This document shows positions 24,001 through 46,751 of a stretch of DNA of 64,000 bases, one piece after another; position 1 is the first letter of the stretch, and each line of letters begins with the position of its first letter. The stretch lies in NCBI RefSeq assembly GCF_020085105.1, contig NC_058042.1, positions 20,218,501-20,282,500 on the forward strand, written 5' to 3'. Origin of the DNA: Siniperca chuatsi. Lineage: Eukaryota; Chordata; Actinopteri; Centrarchiformes; Sinipercidae. The position numbers were made by a program, and so were the translations under genes. Below the pieces are notes generated by a model. It saw nothing but the letters and a program-made list of their open reading frames with translations. It ran no database searches and had not been told where the DNA came from.

Positions 24001-26819
24001 TAATCACATGACCTAAGTGGGCGTTCCACACATACAAGATTTACAGAGTTGTTGCAATGACAAAAAACAACGTTTTCAATGTGTTTTGTGGGCCATGGAA
24101 GGCACTGAAGTCACATTTTTCCAGAACTAATTGTGACTCTAGTTATTAGGGTAGATTTTTCTAGTAAAAACCTGACAAGGCCAGTAATGTCTTTTATATA
24201 TTTAACACCAAAAAGCGCTGCACATCCTTCAGTACTCACGTCATGGATGAGTTCTCCCTCCAGGAAGCGAACAGGTTTCAGGGTGAGCAGGTGGTCAATC
24301 AGGAAGGTGTTGGGATCTTTGAGAGCACGGACGATACATCTAAAAGATAAAGGACACAGATGTATGTATGTATGTATGTATGTATAAGGGATGTACGTTA
24401 TATTGAGGCTTAATGACTAATGTTAAACAATGTCTCCAAGTTTACCTGTGGGCATCTACACGTGCTTGTGAAGCATTGTCTTCTGTGTAACTTCCCAGCA
24501 GCTCAACCATCACTTTTGCTGCAGCCTCACTGTGAAATGAGTTAATACAATGTTGAAGACTCTCTTGTATGGAGATAATTTACTTGAAGGATAACGCACA
24601 GAGTCTTAGGCTCAGAGGTATGTATGCACAAAACCAACATACATAATTTTTTGATGCAGGAGTTTATAAATCTTAAATATAGTGTATTTATAGTTCAGCT
24701 TCTGTGCATAACAAAACATGAATTTCACACATCTGACCCATAGTTACCTTTTTTTGCAGTCAACCAATGCTTCATACACCAGCCTCAAGAGTGTGTGTTT
24801 CTTCTCTGTGGTCAGGTTCCAGTCGATAATCCACTTGCGAACCTGATCAGCAGCACAAACAGGTATCATAAATCAACTGCAGAGAAAAAAATATGCAGCC
24901 TGTGGAGATTTTAAAAATTTGATAGACAACTTTTCCCCCTTTTTTTCCTGTCTCTGCAGCTCAAGGCAAAGAAATACACAATATCTGACTGGCAGAGTTT
25001 ATGGTCAGTTATTCCAGTTAATCACAGCAAGTAGATATACCTGATCAAGGTCAGTGGGGATGAAGGCGATGGCATTACAAGTTGCTGCCACCTTGATGAG
25101 GCTACAGAAGACACTGTACCTCACCGGAGTGTTCTCATCCATGCCATGGAACAGGTTACTCAACCTGTAACATCCAAACATGACAGAGACAGTCAAGTGT
25201 TTGAACAGGGATTTGATTTTTTTTTCCAACAGTGCCATGTTTTCTCGACACATGCTGTTTGTTTTGAAAGGAAGATAGCTGCTCTCCTCTTAACAGTAAC
25301 CTGATGTTACGTTCACAAGACTAGCATTCTCAACCTTGTCTAACATCAAAACAGCAGCCTACTTAGTTTCCATGCATGTGAAATGTATACTTGATCAGAG
25401 TTTTGGAAACAACAATGAAGAGAGGCAATGCTGTGAACAAATTTAAGGTGGGAGAAAAGTAAAAGGACTCACAGCTGCATCCTGAGGGAGGGTCTCTCTC
25501 CTTCACGGAACTTCACCAGTTTCTCACATAGACTTTCAATGAGAGCCTCCTGCTTCTCTGTCTCCAGGATCAACAGCAGAGACACGATGCTGTTCATCAC
25601 ACTCTCTACATCTGCAGAGAGATCCATCCAGGAGTAGTTTCAGAGTCAGTTGCATTCAACATAAATAGGCTATATTCATGGACTATTTTACGTGGCACAG
25701 AAGGTCTAATTAATAACATCTATAACAACTGCATTGCATTTAGGTGGGCCAGTTCTAGGGTCCTGCTATTGTGCATGCTGGATCACTGGAATAAGTTACT
25801 GGGACACTTGAACTGAGCCATAATAAATGTTATTAATTACACCTGTGCTTTTCCTGGTAACTCAAGTCAAAATATCTACTTACAAAAAAGGTCTATTTCC
25901 TGTTATTGTTCAATTTATAACTAAGTGACTGTGACCGGTAAGGCGCAGGGATGTTCTTCATCATCACCTACCTTTATCATCATCCTTGAGGCATACATCA
26001 CATGCCTCGATGATCTGAGCCAGATCTACATGAAGTCCACCTTCAGAGTTTTCTTCTGATATATCAGCTCCTTTGGACTTGATGTAGGCTCTCAGCTCTG
26101 AGGCCTGTAACGGTAGACAGTACAATAATTAGTATTGATGGTTAAATAAAACCTAACAGCACAAAGAGCACAACGCTACATATAAGTAACAGTGTGTAGA
26201 TAACGAGACAATGTAAAAATGTAGATATAATCGTTTAGTATAATGTATTTTTACTTTACGCTATACATACTGTCAAGTATTTTTGTTTTGAATCACAAGA
26301 ATAATTGCTGCAGTCAACTATAGGGGATGGTAACATTTTTTTAAAAGACCTAGGTTAAGTTATCAGCTATAGTTGTCTAGCAAGCAGGATGTTTTGGGTG
26401 GCTTGTTGTTTTTTTACGTCTTTGCTTATTTAGATGTCTGGCTAAGCAGCTAGCATTCTTAGCTAGTCCTAGGGATACAACTTTGAAGACATCGAAGACA
26501 GCGTTAGCCGTAAATACATTGAGCTGGAAACGGCTAATAGCAACGATCCACAACTAAGTTACATGCCATCTAAAAGTTATATTATATTATTACTCATAAT
26601 GTGCTTCCACATATGTCACATAATCAGCATGTATGTTAGCTAACAATCAGCACGTACCTGTCGATAGCTAAGAACGGTTCGCATTTTAGCTAGCTAGCAT
26701 GCTAAGTTATCTGTTTGGATAGTTTCCACTTATCGACTCATGCGCAGGCAGAACAATGATAAAGACATGGGTCATACCTGGTCTTCTTCCGTAATATCGA
26801 TAAACGCCGGTACGCTCAT
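21008..26819 (-). CDS. eif3m: EIF3M, eukaryotic translation initiation factor 3 subunit M, complete, 11 exons
   Basis: Exons in transcript order: 26819-26778, 26104-25972, 25611-25473, 25164-25041, 24842-24748, 24529-24446, 24339-24240, 23523-23442, 22597-22454, 22039-21979, 21131-21008. All junctions are GT-AG and in phase, giving 375 aa (human 374). The N-terminus [14 protein letters not shown] is near identical to mammals and has an A at -3 of the start. Conserved blocks include [68 protein letters not shown] and [20 protein letters not shown]. The C-terminal half carries the PCI domain by which the protein packs into the eIF3 core that binds the 40S ribosome and recruits mRNA in the cytoplasm. 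Nothing is broken or unusual. Intron 6 has an ATGT microsatellite just upstream of exon 7. Confidence 0.97.
24360..24384. repeat. (ATGT)n microsatellite in EIF3M intron 6
   Basis: About six perfect GTAT/ATGT units lie some 20 bases upstream (in transcript sense) of the exon 7 acceptor at 24339. On the transcript the tract reads (ACAT)n. Confidence 0.85.
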
Positions 26820-29466
26820 TTTAGGTGATTTAGTGAGCCTAGATGGTGAAATCCACGCTCCCACCACTGCTGAGACCTAAGCGGAAAAGAAAAGGAAACA
26901 GTGCCGGTGATACTCTTGCTGTTCCGGGTCTTGCTGTTAAAGCCACAGTAACATAAAAACTGCCATTGAAGGATGTCCCATGACTGATTGTGATAGCGTA
27001 AGTCCCTCTCCCTACATTGTTACTCAAAAATTATGTGTAATTTAAAAAAATATGTACCACTATTATTCACATGAATTATTGGACCTCAATGAATATCTTT
27101 CCAGATTAGTTGATCATTAGTCGCATAGCTTCAGCTTGTGCAACTCCTTCCTTCAGAGGTCAGGCAACCTCCTAAATTTTATTAGTCATCCAGACTTCCA
27201 CCACCTCTCTTATCCAGATATCAATCTCCTTTCTGGGAGATTAACCCTGGATGTCTTGGATGAGAGTTACAGAGGTGAACCTGATCCTCAGGAGATTGAG
27301 CTGCAGTCCATCTGTGTGGACCACCATGGCAGGCCTGGCCCAGAGCTTTCCAACCTGGGAACACTGTCAGTGTCAGAGGGCAACACTCTTCCACCATACA
27401 CCCGCTGACCTATAGGTGCGCTTGTTGGGCATCTGTACCAAGTGGGATCCTGTGTATCGTTACCATGGCAGGTCACTTGGTGATTGAGGTATGTGAGGTG
27501 AAGAGGGTAAGTGGAGCAGGAGTTCACCCTAAAACTATGTAGTCAGGTTACAAACATTTGAGGTGTTGAGCAGGCTGTGTCCCAGGGTGAAGACACTATA
27601 GAGTGTTTTCCATTTCGAAGCTGCACTGCAGCACGCAGTTCATCTGTCACAAAAATATGTGTGTTTTAGGAGATTCATAGACTACGGAGACACATTGTGC
27701 CATGTCATAAATCCTTGAATGTCTGCTTATACATATTTCTCGTAGCAGTTACTGCTAGGGAACTGAACTCTGTTGCATTCAGCAGGATAGATACCTTAAA
27801 ATAGTGTTCTGAGGGGAAATGGCTGATGCAGTGTTTCGCTGGTATGATGCGTCATTCTGTTGGGAAGGCAAGTGCCTGGTACCAAATCCCACCCTCACTC
27901 TCTCCCTGCCTCATGTGCTGTCATGGCAAAGAATTTATAGCCACTTCTTCACAAGTGTGCTTGTGTAACTCTGAGGCTTTCATTATCTGATTAACAACTG
28001 TTGTCAAGGACCTGGTGTGTTTCAAGTCCAGAATTAGAGTTTTGGAGACTTTGAAGCTCCAGGTGCATGTGAGACATTGTTTTTGTCTTCTTTAAAAGGT
28101 CTTTAAATGCCACGGTGTGTTATGATGCTTAATAGCCTTTATGATATTCATGACAGAATGTCCTGAAAATAGCATGGATATTGGTTACAGTAAACCTTTT
28201 AACTCTTAGGAGACTGTACCTGGTACATGTTTTAAACTAGGATTTAGTCTGTTCTATATTATACAGACTAATCTAACCTGGCAATGTAGTCTTCACAAGA
28301 TGTATACGTAATCTTGCAGCAGAGATCGCCCATTTTGTCATTAACTTGCACTTATGTCTGATGTCTGATGTTGGCGTATGGGTGAAGAATTCAGTGGAAT
28401 AGTATTGGTCATTCTGCTTTTGTCAGGCAGTCTGCTTCATGAAGTCACAAGTTCCCTCAAGGTTGTGAAATCATTACAGATATTGCCAAAGATAATTCAC
28501 ATCTTCTTACCTTAGCAGGGAAACTTAATATTATATTTAAATTATATTTATGTTGTCAAAATGTCTATATTGACCTCATCCATGTTTGTTTGATTGGAAA
28601 TAGCTCATGCTCTTCCTAAACGGCTGGCAAATTGCCTGCTCAGCCTCCTAAAAGATAAATGACTGTGTGTTAAGAGTTAGTTGAGCCCAGGTGTCTGTTT
28701 TCTCCCTGTCAGCCAGACAAGTGGTGAGTATCCATGTAAGCTAGTCTCATGGTCATCATCCAACATGGCTGCCTACCTTCCACCCACTAATTGTCTCGTT
28801 CCCACAGTTCTGCCTGCCTTCACAATCTCTGAAAAATCCCCTTGCTCAGGCTCATCTATCAGCCAGTGACCTTGTCAGAGTGCATCGCATGAGTAACTTC
28901 CCAGCTTCCCTAGGTGGAGCAGTAGTGCTTGTTAATTACTTATAAGCTGACCCACCCTCCCTACACACGTACACACAAATACAAGAAACAAATAAACAAA
29001 GCCAAGCTATTAAACAGAGGTCAGTCCACAATGGCCCATGTCATGCAAAATCCCATGGGCCCCTTTTATTGGACTTTTATTGTCCACAGCTGCAGAGATA
29101 TATTATAAACCCTTCACATACTCCTTGGTTTTTAATTCAGTTTGGGTATTTTAGTATGTATGGCTATCATCCAACAGTTGAAATAGTTAAAAATAGGGTT
29201 CACAGCACATGCTAGTTGTCTTCTGTTAATTATTTGTCCTATATTATCTCAGCTCATGTCTTGGCCAGTGAGCGAATAAACACTTATTGATACTAACTTG
29301 GTTCATGCTAAGAACAGTGTTGACTTTGTAAAACAGTTGTTACATCATGTTAAAAAGGAGCAGTTGCTGTCATTATCCTTGACTTTATTATCCAGCCGCT
29401 GCTGTACTCACCATTGTCCCATTGTCATTTTCCCCTCTTTTTTCTCTATATTTTTCACAAAAGAAC

Positions 29467-30231
29467 AGCTGAAACGATTAGTCGGAAAAGCGACGGAAAA
29501 ATAATTGGCAACTATGTTGATAATCTATTAATCGTTGAGAAAGACATTTTTTAAGCAAAACTGCCAAACATTCCTGAGTTCCAGATTCCCAATTATGAGG
29601 ATTTGCTGCTTCTCTTTGTCACGTGTGAAAGTGAATTGAATATCTTCTGATATTGAATATCTTCTGAATATCTTCTGAAATTTTCTGCTTTAAAACAAGG
29701 AGTTTTATGGCTTCACCTTGGGCTTTGGGAACCTGTGATGGGCATTTTTCACTACTTTCTAATTAACTCATCCATCCATCCATTTTCTACCGCTTGGTCC
29801 CGTTAGGGGTCGCGGGTGACTGGAGCCTATCCCAGTGACTTTGGGCCTTAGGCAGGGTACACCCTGGACAGTGGCCAACTCGTCGCAGGGCTAACACAGA
29901 CACAGACAAGGACAGACAACCATTCACTCTCACATTCATTCAATACGGGCAATTTAGAGTTATCAATTAACCTACACATGCATGTCTTTGGACGGTGGGA
30001 GGAAGCCGGAGAACCCGGAGAGAACCCACGGTAACACGGGGAGGACATGCAGACTCCACCCAGAGAGATTGTGTGATGTTGGTCTGGTCCGGGAATCGAT
30101 CCCACGAACCCACGATCTCCTTATTGGGAGGCAGGAGCTTTAGCCGCTCTGCCACCGTGCACCCCCTAATTAACTCATTGATGAATCAATTAAATAATTA
30201 GCAGATTAATCGAGTTTGCATAGTTTCAGCC
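29467..30231. mobile_element. Family R1 element, split by a SINE
   Basis: The left part (29467-29771) begins AGCTGAAACGATTAGTCGG and runs through CTTGGGCTTTGGGAACCTGT and GCATTTTTCACTACTTTCT. The right part (30179-30231) continues with TGATGAATCAATTAAATAAT and ends at a CAGCCCTAA block. The same ordered blocks occur at 14598-14866 and 41161-41360. The copy is interrupted by the SINE at 29772-30165. Confidence 0.7.
29772..30165 (-). mobile_element. tRNA-headed SINE with perfect 13-bp target duplication
   Basis: On the minus strand the element starts with a tRNA-like head: an A-box-like GGTGGCAGAGCGGCTAA (about 30137-30153) and a B-box-like GGGATCGATTCCC (30091-30103). A body with the conserved teleost blocks CATGTCCTCCCCGTGTT, GGTTCTCTCCGGGTTCTCCG and GACATGCATGTG follows, then a short (GGAT)n tail at about 29772-29782. 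The 13-base sequence CTAATTAACTCAT flanks it exactly on both sides (29759-29771 and 30166-30178). The body resembles a very abundant fish repeat; I do not give a family name. Confidence 0.85.
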
Positions 30232-33200
30232 CTAAATAACTCTTCAACATTTTGCATGTTGGAATCAGGCTGCATGCTGCGAAACAAACTGGCCCTAGTG
30301 AGCTTTTTAGCCTTTTTGTTTTGTAGCTCATTGTTTTATGGCTTGCAAATTAATTGTATGGTTGAGTCTGACTACATCGACAGCTCAGATAAACCCTCTG
30401 TACTGTACCTGCCCAGCACCAAATGGCAGACAGACATATTTAGTGAATAGCTGGTGAACAGAGTGGAGCAACTGGCAAATTAAAGACCCAGATGTGTTTC
30501 TCAGGATTTGGTAGAGACCAAACCAGAGCTAAATGGAGAGTGAATATTGCACTTACATTTGTCAGGTGGCCAGAAACATGACTCCAAATGAATAGTAATG
30601 TTGCTCTGTGTCTGCGGGATGTGAAAGTATGCAATTGTTTGCTAACAGGTTAGCCATAACAGCTTCATTAGCCGATGATGTATTGTATATGTGTATCTCA
30701 GTGTGTTTTGATGTTTTTCTGCCCCTTACTGGCCACAAGTTAATTTATGCAGCTTTACAACACAAAAGCTCTTTCCATGTGCATAGAGAAAAATGCCCTA
30801 GCCCTCTGCTGTAGCCATGTGCATATGTGTGCGTGCGTGCACATAACTCATCTTACTGACTGCCTGCAGTCTACTGTGACAGCTGTATAGTCCTTGTGAT
30901 CACTTCTTCTACCACCAGATGATCAGTCACACAGCACAGCTGCACACCTCCAGCTTAGTGAAATTAATTTACAATTTCTTTTGTTCATTAAATTAGAATT
31001 TTATTGTTCTTTTATCTGCTTACTAGGTGTTAATGACTTAATAACAAGGCGTAATAACAAGCCATCTGCAGTGAAAACTCACGCATGACCAGAAAAAGAA
31101 AGTTGGTACGTAAAATACCACTGTTATCTTGCCATATCACTTAATGACCAGCTTCATATCACACCAAAGACCACAGCAATTAATCAAAGTAAGTTTGCAT
31201 TTGTGGTGTTGAGCTATCTGAGGTTGGTAATCCCCGTACGTGGAATGTGTGTGCTCTGTTTCAACCTAATGGCAGCAGCGAAAAAAGCTACGGTCTTCCA
31301 GGAATTCTGACATTCCTGTCTGGATAGATCGAGTCACTGCAGTAGAACCGGGGCTCTGTTAATGATGGAGTGGTCTCTTGTCATCAGAGTGTGTTTATAT
31401 TACACACACTCACAGGCTAGGAGGAGCAATAAGAGTTTAAAAGGCACAGTCAAACAAAGAATAAAATTTGTATTTGTTATACATTGCACAATATTTGGCT
31501 TGATGCTATACATGCCAGATCTCTTAAAAAAAATTAGAGGCACATTAAATTATGTGACCTTTTGCTTTTGAGATACCGTTTAGACTGTTTCATTAGTGCT
31601 GATAAATATGATGCTGAAGACAGAGAACAGACAACCATTAAAACTTTCTCAATAATTTATTTAATTGCTCAGACACAAAATTCTCACAAAAGCTATATTG
31701 TGTTTGAAATTAATTATTTTATTATGATTTTAATTTATTTTTTATTTATTATTTAATCTACAAAAATCTACTATAGAATAATAGCATGAAAACTATTTTA
31801 CAAATCAAGCAAATATTTTCAGGAGTCTATAGCATTTCAGTACCAAAGCTAAATATATTGTCGTCCGGGACTGAGAAAGTTACAGTAAAGCAGCATTTCC
31901 CTAAAGTCAAGTGTGAGAGGTTAAAGTAACATGATTGTGGTCATTTTAATATTTTCCCATCATTGTCCACATACCTCAGAGTCATCCCGTTAACGTTTGT
32001 TCGTCTAGCCTCAGAATGAGGCTCAAGGGTATGACAACAGACAGTAACCGCTAGAGATATCTGAAATTTTTTCTGATGACTGCTTACGCCCTGGCCACAG
32101 CTGCTAGGGTGTGACAGCATGGAAGAGGCTGTGGTTTACTGTTAAGAACTGATAAAGGCTGGCCTTGATGCTGACACACAGGCACCTGCTGGGATGAGAC
32201 GTGCAATATGTTTCATTTGTAAACTGCACATTCAAAATAAGAAAACAACAGAAGTTAAATTCAATTTTGAGACAACATTCAGTCATCCCACAGTGTCTTT
32301 TTATTCCAGTTTGTGCTGTTTAGTTTGGTGATGACAGTGTGTCATAGGCCTGTGATCATGTCATTAGGTAAAATTCACACATTCCTCAGTGACCCCCCTC
32401 TACAACAAGATTATAATCATCCACCACTGAATTCACAGCTAAGTCCATGACTGAGATGTAAAGTATAGCAGAATAATTGATAGCCTTGATTGATGTTGTA
32501 ATTAATGCAGCTTTATGCAGGTAACTATCATGTTTATCTTCGATTTGGTCAACGCAGCCTTTATTTTTAAAAGTTAACACTTAGACAAATATCCAGGTAT
32601 GTAAACAAAATTTTTAGTTGCTCTGTAACAATAGCTGACAAAAATATTGATGGAAACACAAAATACAAAATGTCTAACAATTTTGCTCTCTCAAAAGCAT
32701 TTGATACTTAATGTTCTATATTTTTCTTATTGTCAACAAACCCCATTAAACCAATTGGCTTGGGGCTGAGTGCCACACATAAGCTGGGAAAGTCAAAATG
32801 TACGGAAAGAAGGACACACATTGTTGGTTTTGGTCTTTTCATGGGATTTGTTGACAGCATGAAAAAATTTTGAATATCGCCAGCCTTTTCCTTTAATGAC
32901 TGTCAGTATGCAGTGGTCCTTTAGTTTGATCTAAGTGTTTATATTCCTTAGTTTAAAGTATTTCCTCTTGCATTTGATCCAGGGTTGAATGTATATGTAT
33001 ACAGGGTGGGGGGTGGGGGGGTGATCATCAACAACAAGAAGAAGATGTGTGGATGAATGGGTGTGTGAAGGATCACTGGACCAGTGTTGTGTCTGACACA
33101 TGAACCATGGAAATGCCCGCTCTCCCACAGATCTTTCTTCTCTGTTTCTTATCTCCAGTCTGATATGCAACACTTTGAAGAGCACTGAGAGATGATATGA

Positions 33201-36200
33201 GAGAGAATTCAAAACTGAGGATTGTTGTTTTTCATGTGGGTCATAGGGCAGAGAAACAATGTACATGCTGTTTAAAGCAGAGTTTGGCATTGTTTTCAAG
33301 AGAAATTAACTTTAGGTATAATATAAATGTTTCCAAATGTATCGTTAAATGTATAAAGCTATGAGTGATAATGACCAGTGCGTTCGGATTTTGTTATCTC
33401 AAAGAGCTGAACCCTGGCTGTCACAAACTTCCAAATAGTGCGCTGAGAAAGTAGCGAGAGAAGACAGAAGAATATTGTTTTGCCTGTGTTTTTTTTTAAA
33501 ATAGTAACCATTTCCTAGAGGCCACAGGCAGATACAGGGGAAATGATGAAACATTACAACACACTGGTGTTAAGTTTGTTATCAGTTTGTTTCCATGCCC
33601 ACACAGAGAAGTGAAGGACTGGCCCTTTTTTATGCCACTGTCAGCACATCCAAATAACACCTGCTGCTCTTTGGCAGTCCTCTCCTGCTGGCCATTTTGA
33701 TGATCATATCACAGCCATTTTAATACTGATTACTAATATTTTAAAAATGTAAATAAATCATGTCATTTTAAATCACCAGTGCTCTTGATTTAAAAAGAAG
33801 CAGCTTAAACTGTCTGTCTTCAAATGCAGTAGCCTGAATACAGATGTTCATTAAAATGGAAAAAGACATTTTTTTTGTCATGTGTCCTGCCAGATCACAT
33901 ATCTGTGTAGTTCATACGTCTCTCTGGCTGAAACAAACCCTTCTCAAATTCACTCTTACTCATCACGCTGTAGAAAGTTTGAGACTTGTGTATTTCTTGT
34001 TAAGGGTCAGAGGCAGTATTGACCATTTCCCTTCCTCTGCACAGTGATGTTGTTTTAAACCCTGAGTTAACCAGAGATTGATCTGAAGAATGGGTGTATT
34101 TGGGGACTGCCATCCGTCATAGGGGCTGAAAGGGTTGTTTTCTCCCGGCCCCTGTCACCTTTGATGAATCCCTGCTAAAGACTCCGCTGGGGAAGGCACG
34201 GCCAGCATTTGCCTTGGCTCAGAGGCAATGCATTTTCTTTCACTCTCTCTGATTTTTGGCAAGATTCTTTTAATTGTGCTACAACCTTTTGTACATGCAG
34301 TACATTTTTAATTTGTTTGTAGTGGGTGGACCACAGAAGGTTTTTCAAATTGTTTTGGGAGGAATTAATTTTCTTTGCTACTATTTTGAAGTCAGCTACG
34401 TGGACATCCTCTGAATGTCTGAGTGTTCCTCAGGAGTACGGGTCTGCCTTTGCACTGGTTTATTTCCCAGAATAGAGTTAAGTCAGAGAGACACTTTATC
34501 TTCTCCATGACCACAAACCACCCACATGAATCTGTCTTTAGCATTTAGGGGCAATCATAAGGTTATGACTGTTGTAATGGATGTCATCAGATACACTTGG
34601 ACTGTAAGATAGTCATATATTTCCTTGTTTCGTAAAAACTGGGAAAATAGACTGTGTTTTATTGTAGTCCTAGAAGGGTTAAGCTGCCAGTATGTTGTCG
34701 GATGGTCAAATAGTGTCCAACAATTTATGTTACTTTCTGAAACCGACAGTCCAATGTTCACAGCTGACAACACATCGTACGAACTAGTATTGTTCGAGCA
34801 TAACCCAAACATTAAATTATGTTCATGAGATATTCTCAAAATGATAGAATAAGCGTTACATGAACACAGAATACTTAAAAAAATGAAAAAAACATCCAGA
34901 ATACTTCCACAGTGTACAAAGGTTGGACAGTTTTTAGGCCCATGTGTCGCTCCACAGGAATGGGGTTTGTCTTTGACCTATTATCAAGCTGCTGTCTCTG
35001 CTGGTCAAGACTACTGGTTTTGCACCAACATCCTAAATGTTCACTATCCAATCATACTGTAATCAATACACTATACACTGCAGTATATGTAGGGCTGCAG
35101 CAAGTACTGAACTGAACTTAAAGCAGGAAAGTCACCAAAACTGGAATTAAGAGTGCACTGAAAGATACATCAGTGACATTGTGCAATAATGACTGACAAG
35201 ACAACAACAGTAGTCTTAGTTAACGCCACCTCAGCAGTTTGCCAGCTGATTTCATCACTCTCACAGTGATAGACTTCTCTCTCTCTCTCTCTCCTTTTGT
35301 GTCCTTTTTCCCCTTCTCTTTGCCCATTTCTAGTGTCCCTCCCCCCACCCACCACTTCTTTTTAAGTTGAATTAGGGGTCACTGACGTTCACTGAAATCC
35401 TAGACTAATATTCCAGATGGTGATGACAGGAACTGGCTAACACTCTTCGCCTCACAACATCATCCATGGTCTTCTATCTCAAATTTGCAGTGGAGTTTTA
35501 ATGCCATCTCAAAATGAGTGTATGATATCATAAAACGAATGAAACCACTTTGTAAAACTAATTCACTGGTGGATAATTTATCATTATATCACAGTTATGG
35601 TCTAAATGGTAAAGGTGTCCAATGGGCCATTAGTTCAGGGGTAAAGAAAGTAATTTGAATTGACAGACAGCTTGAGACTTACTTTTTGCTTTTCATACTC
35701 CTGTCCTCTGGAGTAAAATATTGAACTTTAAGCATAATGCCCACATAGACTGTAAAGTGAAGCCAAGACTTCAGGAAGGGATGTGGAGGGATTGGTGTCA
35801 TAAAAGGTTTTCTTGCAAATGCAAATTGATAAATATGATGAAAATGGCCAACTGTTCAGTGTTTAAAAATCTCCAATATGATGTTTTTGTCTATCATTTG
35901 ATAACCTTTAGTTATCCAATATGTAATCACTTTATAAGTCTTATTATATTAGCTTTTACAGTAATACCAACAGTAAAATTAATGTAGCACAGTATATATT
36001 TTAAAAAGCCACTGAACACTTTGCCACTGTTTCAAGCTTTTAAGGAAAGGAGGAACCCGACTGCTGATTTGACAAATATTATAATGTTAAAAGATCCACA
36101 GCAGCTGTCTTGAATTTATAGGCATATTCCATGTTACTGCATTCCTGTGTAGTTCCACATTGAGTTAAGCTTGAGTTAAGGTCAAACCTCTATCTCTTAA

Positions 36201-36207
36201 GCACTCT

Positions 36208-36212
<5 letters not shown>

Positions 36213-36250
<38 letters not shown>
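36213..36250. repeat. (CA)n microsatellite upstream of WT1
   Basis: Nearly perfect CA repeat with a single AA interruption near 36239, about 1.4 kb upstream of the WT1 coding start. Confidence 0.9.
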
Positions 36251-36251
<1 letters not shown>

Positions 36252-37556
36252 TGCACACAAACACACAGCTCCCCCTCTCCTCGACTAATAAATAATTATC
36301 CCTTTGTGTGATGTGGCTTTGCTCCAAGGCTGTGCAGTTTATGCAAGTGGCTTTTAGCAAAACAGTACTATTTCCAAATTGGGAAAATTCAGAGCAAATT
36401 TTCTGCATGTTTTACCATTTTTACATTTTGAGCAATAATTAATTCATCTTTATATGCATTAATTGTTATTCAATCCAGCACTTTTTAAAAAATGTCATTG
36501 AGAAAAATAATGCCAAACACTCTTTGGATATGTAAACACATACACCAGAATTAACACATCAGTAAAAATTAAAGATATAACCTTAGCAAAACTGAGATGT
36601 TTTAGTCTTCTGACTCATCTCTTTCGTTTATGTTGTTGCCTCATCCAGTTGATAATTTATTTTGAAAGTGGGATATGTTTCAGAAAACAGATGAGTCAGA
36701 AGAGTCAGAAATGATGATGATTGTCTGAGTGGACAGCTCAGGTCAATAGTGTACAGATAACAAAACATTTCAGTGTTGCTGTTTTTTGAAATAAAAAAAA
36801 TCTTTTGTTTGAATGTGTGTAATTTTTACTCAGTTTACGCACACACCAGAAATGGAATATTACAATTTTTACAAATCTCTGAACTATAAAAACAATTAAT
36901 TACCATTTGAATGTGTGCAAATGTGGAAATTGGCATGATGAGGACTTTAGCCAACCAATCTTTTACTTACTAACTATGTAGCTGTAAGTGTGTCAGCACA
37001 GTCAGATTTTCAGGGAAATTAAACAAAAACACCTCTCATCTCCTTGCACACACTTATTCATACACGATAACACAAACACTCAATATGAGCAACACTTTAA
37101 CTTGAAAAAAGAATGAAGAGCAACACCGCTCATGCTAATGTGATGTTAGTCAGTATTTACTCAGACGTGCACTCTGTGCTGACTGGGGCAAGGCAAGGGA
37201 GTCATCTTCTTCTCAGCCTCTCTCGCTCCTCCCCCTGTCCAATGAGTTACGCAGTATTTGAGCCTTCAGGAAAGTAAGGCAAGTCAGACATTATAGAGAC
37301 AGAGGGACAAGGCACTGACTCCCAAACCCACTGCAGATACCCAGGGAGCTTGAGATTTGGCATCCAGATTTTGGTCATCATCGCTAATTCATTGATTTTC
37401 ATTATTCAGTTCTTCACTTGTGGCGGGAAAGATGGCTCCTATAGTGTATTGAGACCACTGATGTTTGTTTCTACAGAAGAGTTCGCTCCATGCTTTGTTT
37501 CTTCAGGTAGTGTTTCTGTTAAACTTTCAGGGGTTTACTATTGTGTGACTTCTTAA

Positions 37557-45627
<8,071 letters not shown>

Positions 45628-46262
45628 GCAGCGAGAGGAGGAGGAGTAGGATGAAGAGGAAGGTGACAATATGTTGTGCCAGCTAGTAGAGAAAGATGCT
45701 GGAGCCTGGTCAATGGTTATGGTCCCTTGCCAGACTCGCTGTAGTGGTGAGCTTATGCACATCTGATGCCTCCCTCAGCCAGCTGACGTCAAGAGACTCT
45801 GATGATCCTCGAGATCTCAACTAGAACTCGTTCTGGTTATTTGACATTAAGACTCAGACTGAGAGGGTACAATACCACGGTAATTCTGAGCCAAGAAGAA
45901 GATTTTTATGTGAGATGAGGAAAATGTTGATACACTATTTTGGATATTTTAGAACACTTGCACTGGCTTCTTATGTTATTGTTAAAATTGTGTCACCTTG
46001 AAAATGTGCTGGACAATGTAAACTGGATTTAGGAAATAGACAATGTGTCTTTTTTTGTCCATTAAGTTGAACACAGATAATTTGTGCTTTGTAGAATGTG
46101 AACATCTTTATATTCTTACAGTATACATGATACTCACCAAATTGCTTTGTATATATGTGGTGTATTTGCTTACCTTTATAGACATTCCTTTTGTATTTTC
46201 TATGTTTTTTTAAGTTTATAAAATGTTGATTCACATTGTTGTCAAGGCTGAGATTGTGTGCT

Positions 46263-46384
<122 letters not shown>

Positions 46385-46639
46385 GTTGATGTTGTCAGGT
46401 TAAGAGGCCACCTATGAGTGGTGGTGGTGGGAGATGAGGGGGGTGACAGACAGTAAAACAGCACCCCACTGTGACTCTGACGGGGTGCAGGTCTCACCCT
46501 CCTAAATCTCTGACACACATCTTCATAACTAGGAACATCTGGAGCCCGGTAAATCTCATTAGAAAAGACACATACCTCAGTGTCAGCTGGCTGTACTTCA
46601 CTGACTGCCCCCTTCTGCATAGGCTGGGCCCCAACATGT

Positions 46640-46640
<1 letters not shown>

Positions 46641-46671
<31 letters not shown>
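46641..46671. repeat. (CA)15 microsatellite
   Basis: Thirty-one bases of perfect CA repeat, about 1 kb downstream of the WT1 stop. Confidence 0.95.
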
Positions 46672-46751
46672 GTCCCTAGTGTAAATAATAGCCTCCAGTT
46701 TAGGCATTTTACATCACCGAGCCACATGATGGCAGTATTAGCCTTTTCAGT

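Noticed and set aside
27136-27408. Plus-strand 90-codon frame upstream of EIF3M
   Set aside because: No similarity recognised and no convincing acceptor/donor pair. The composition is ordinary, and it could be a chance frame.
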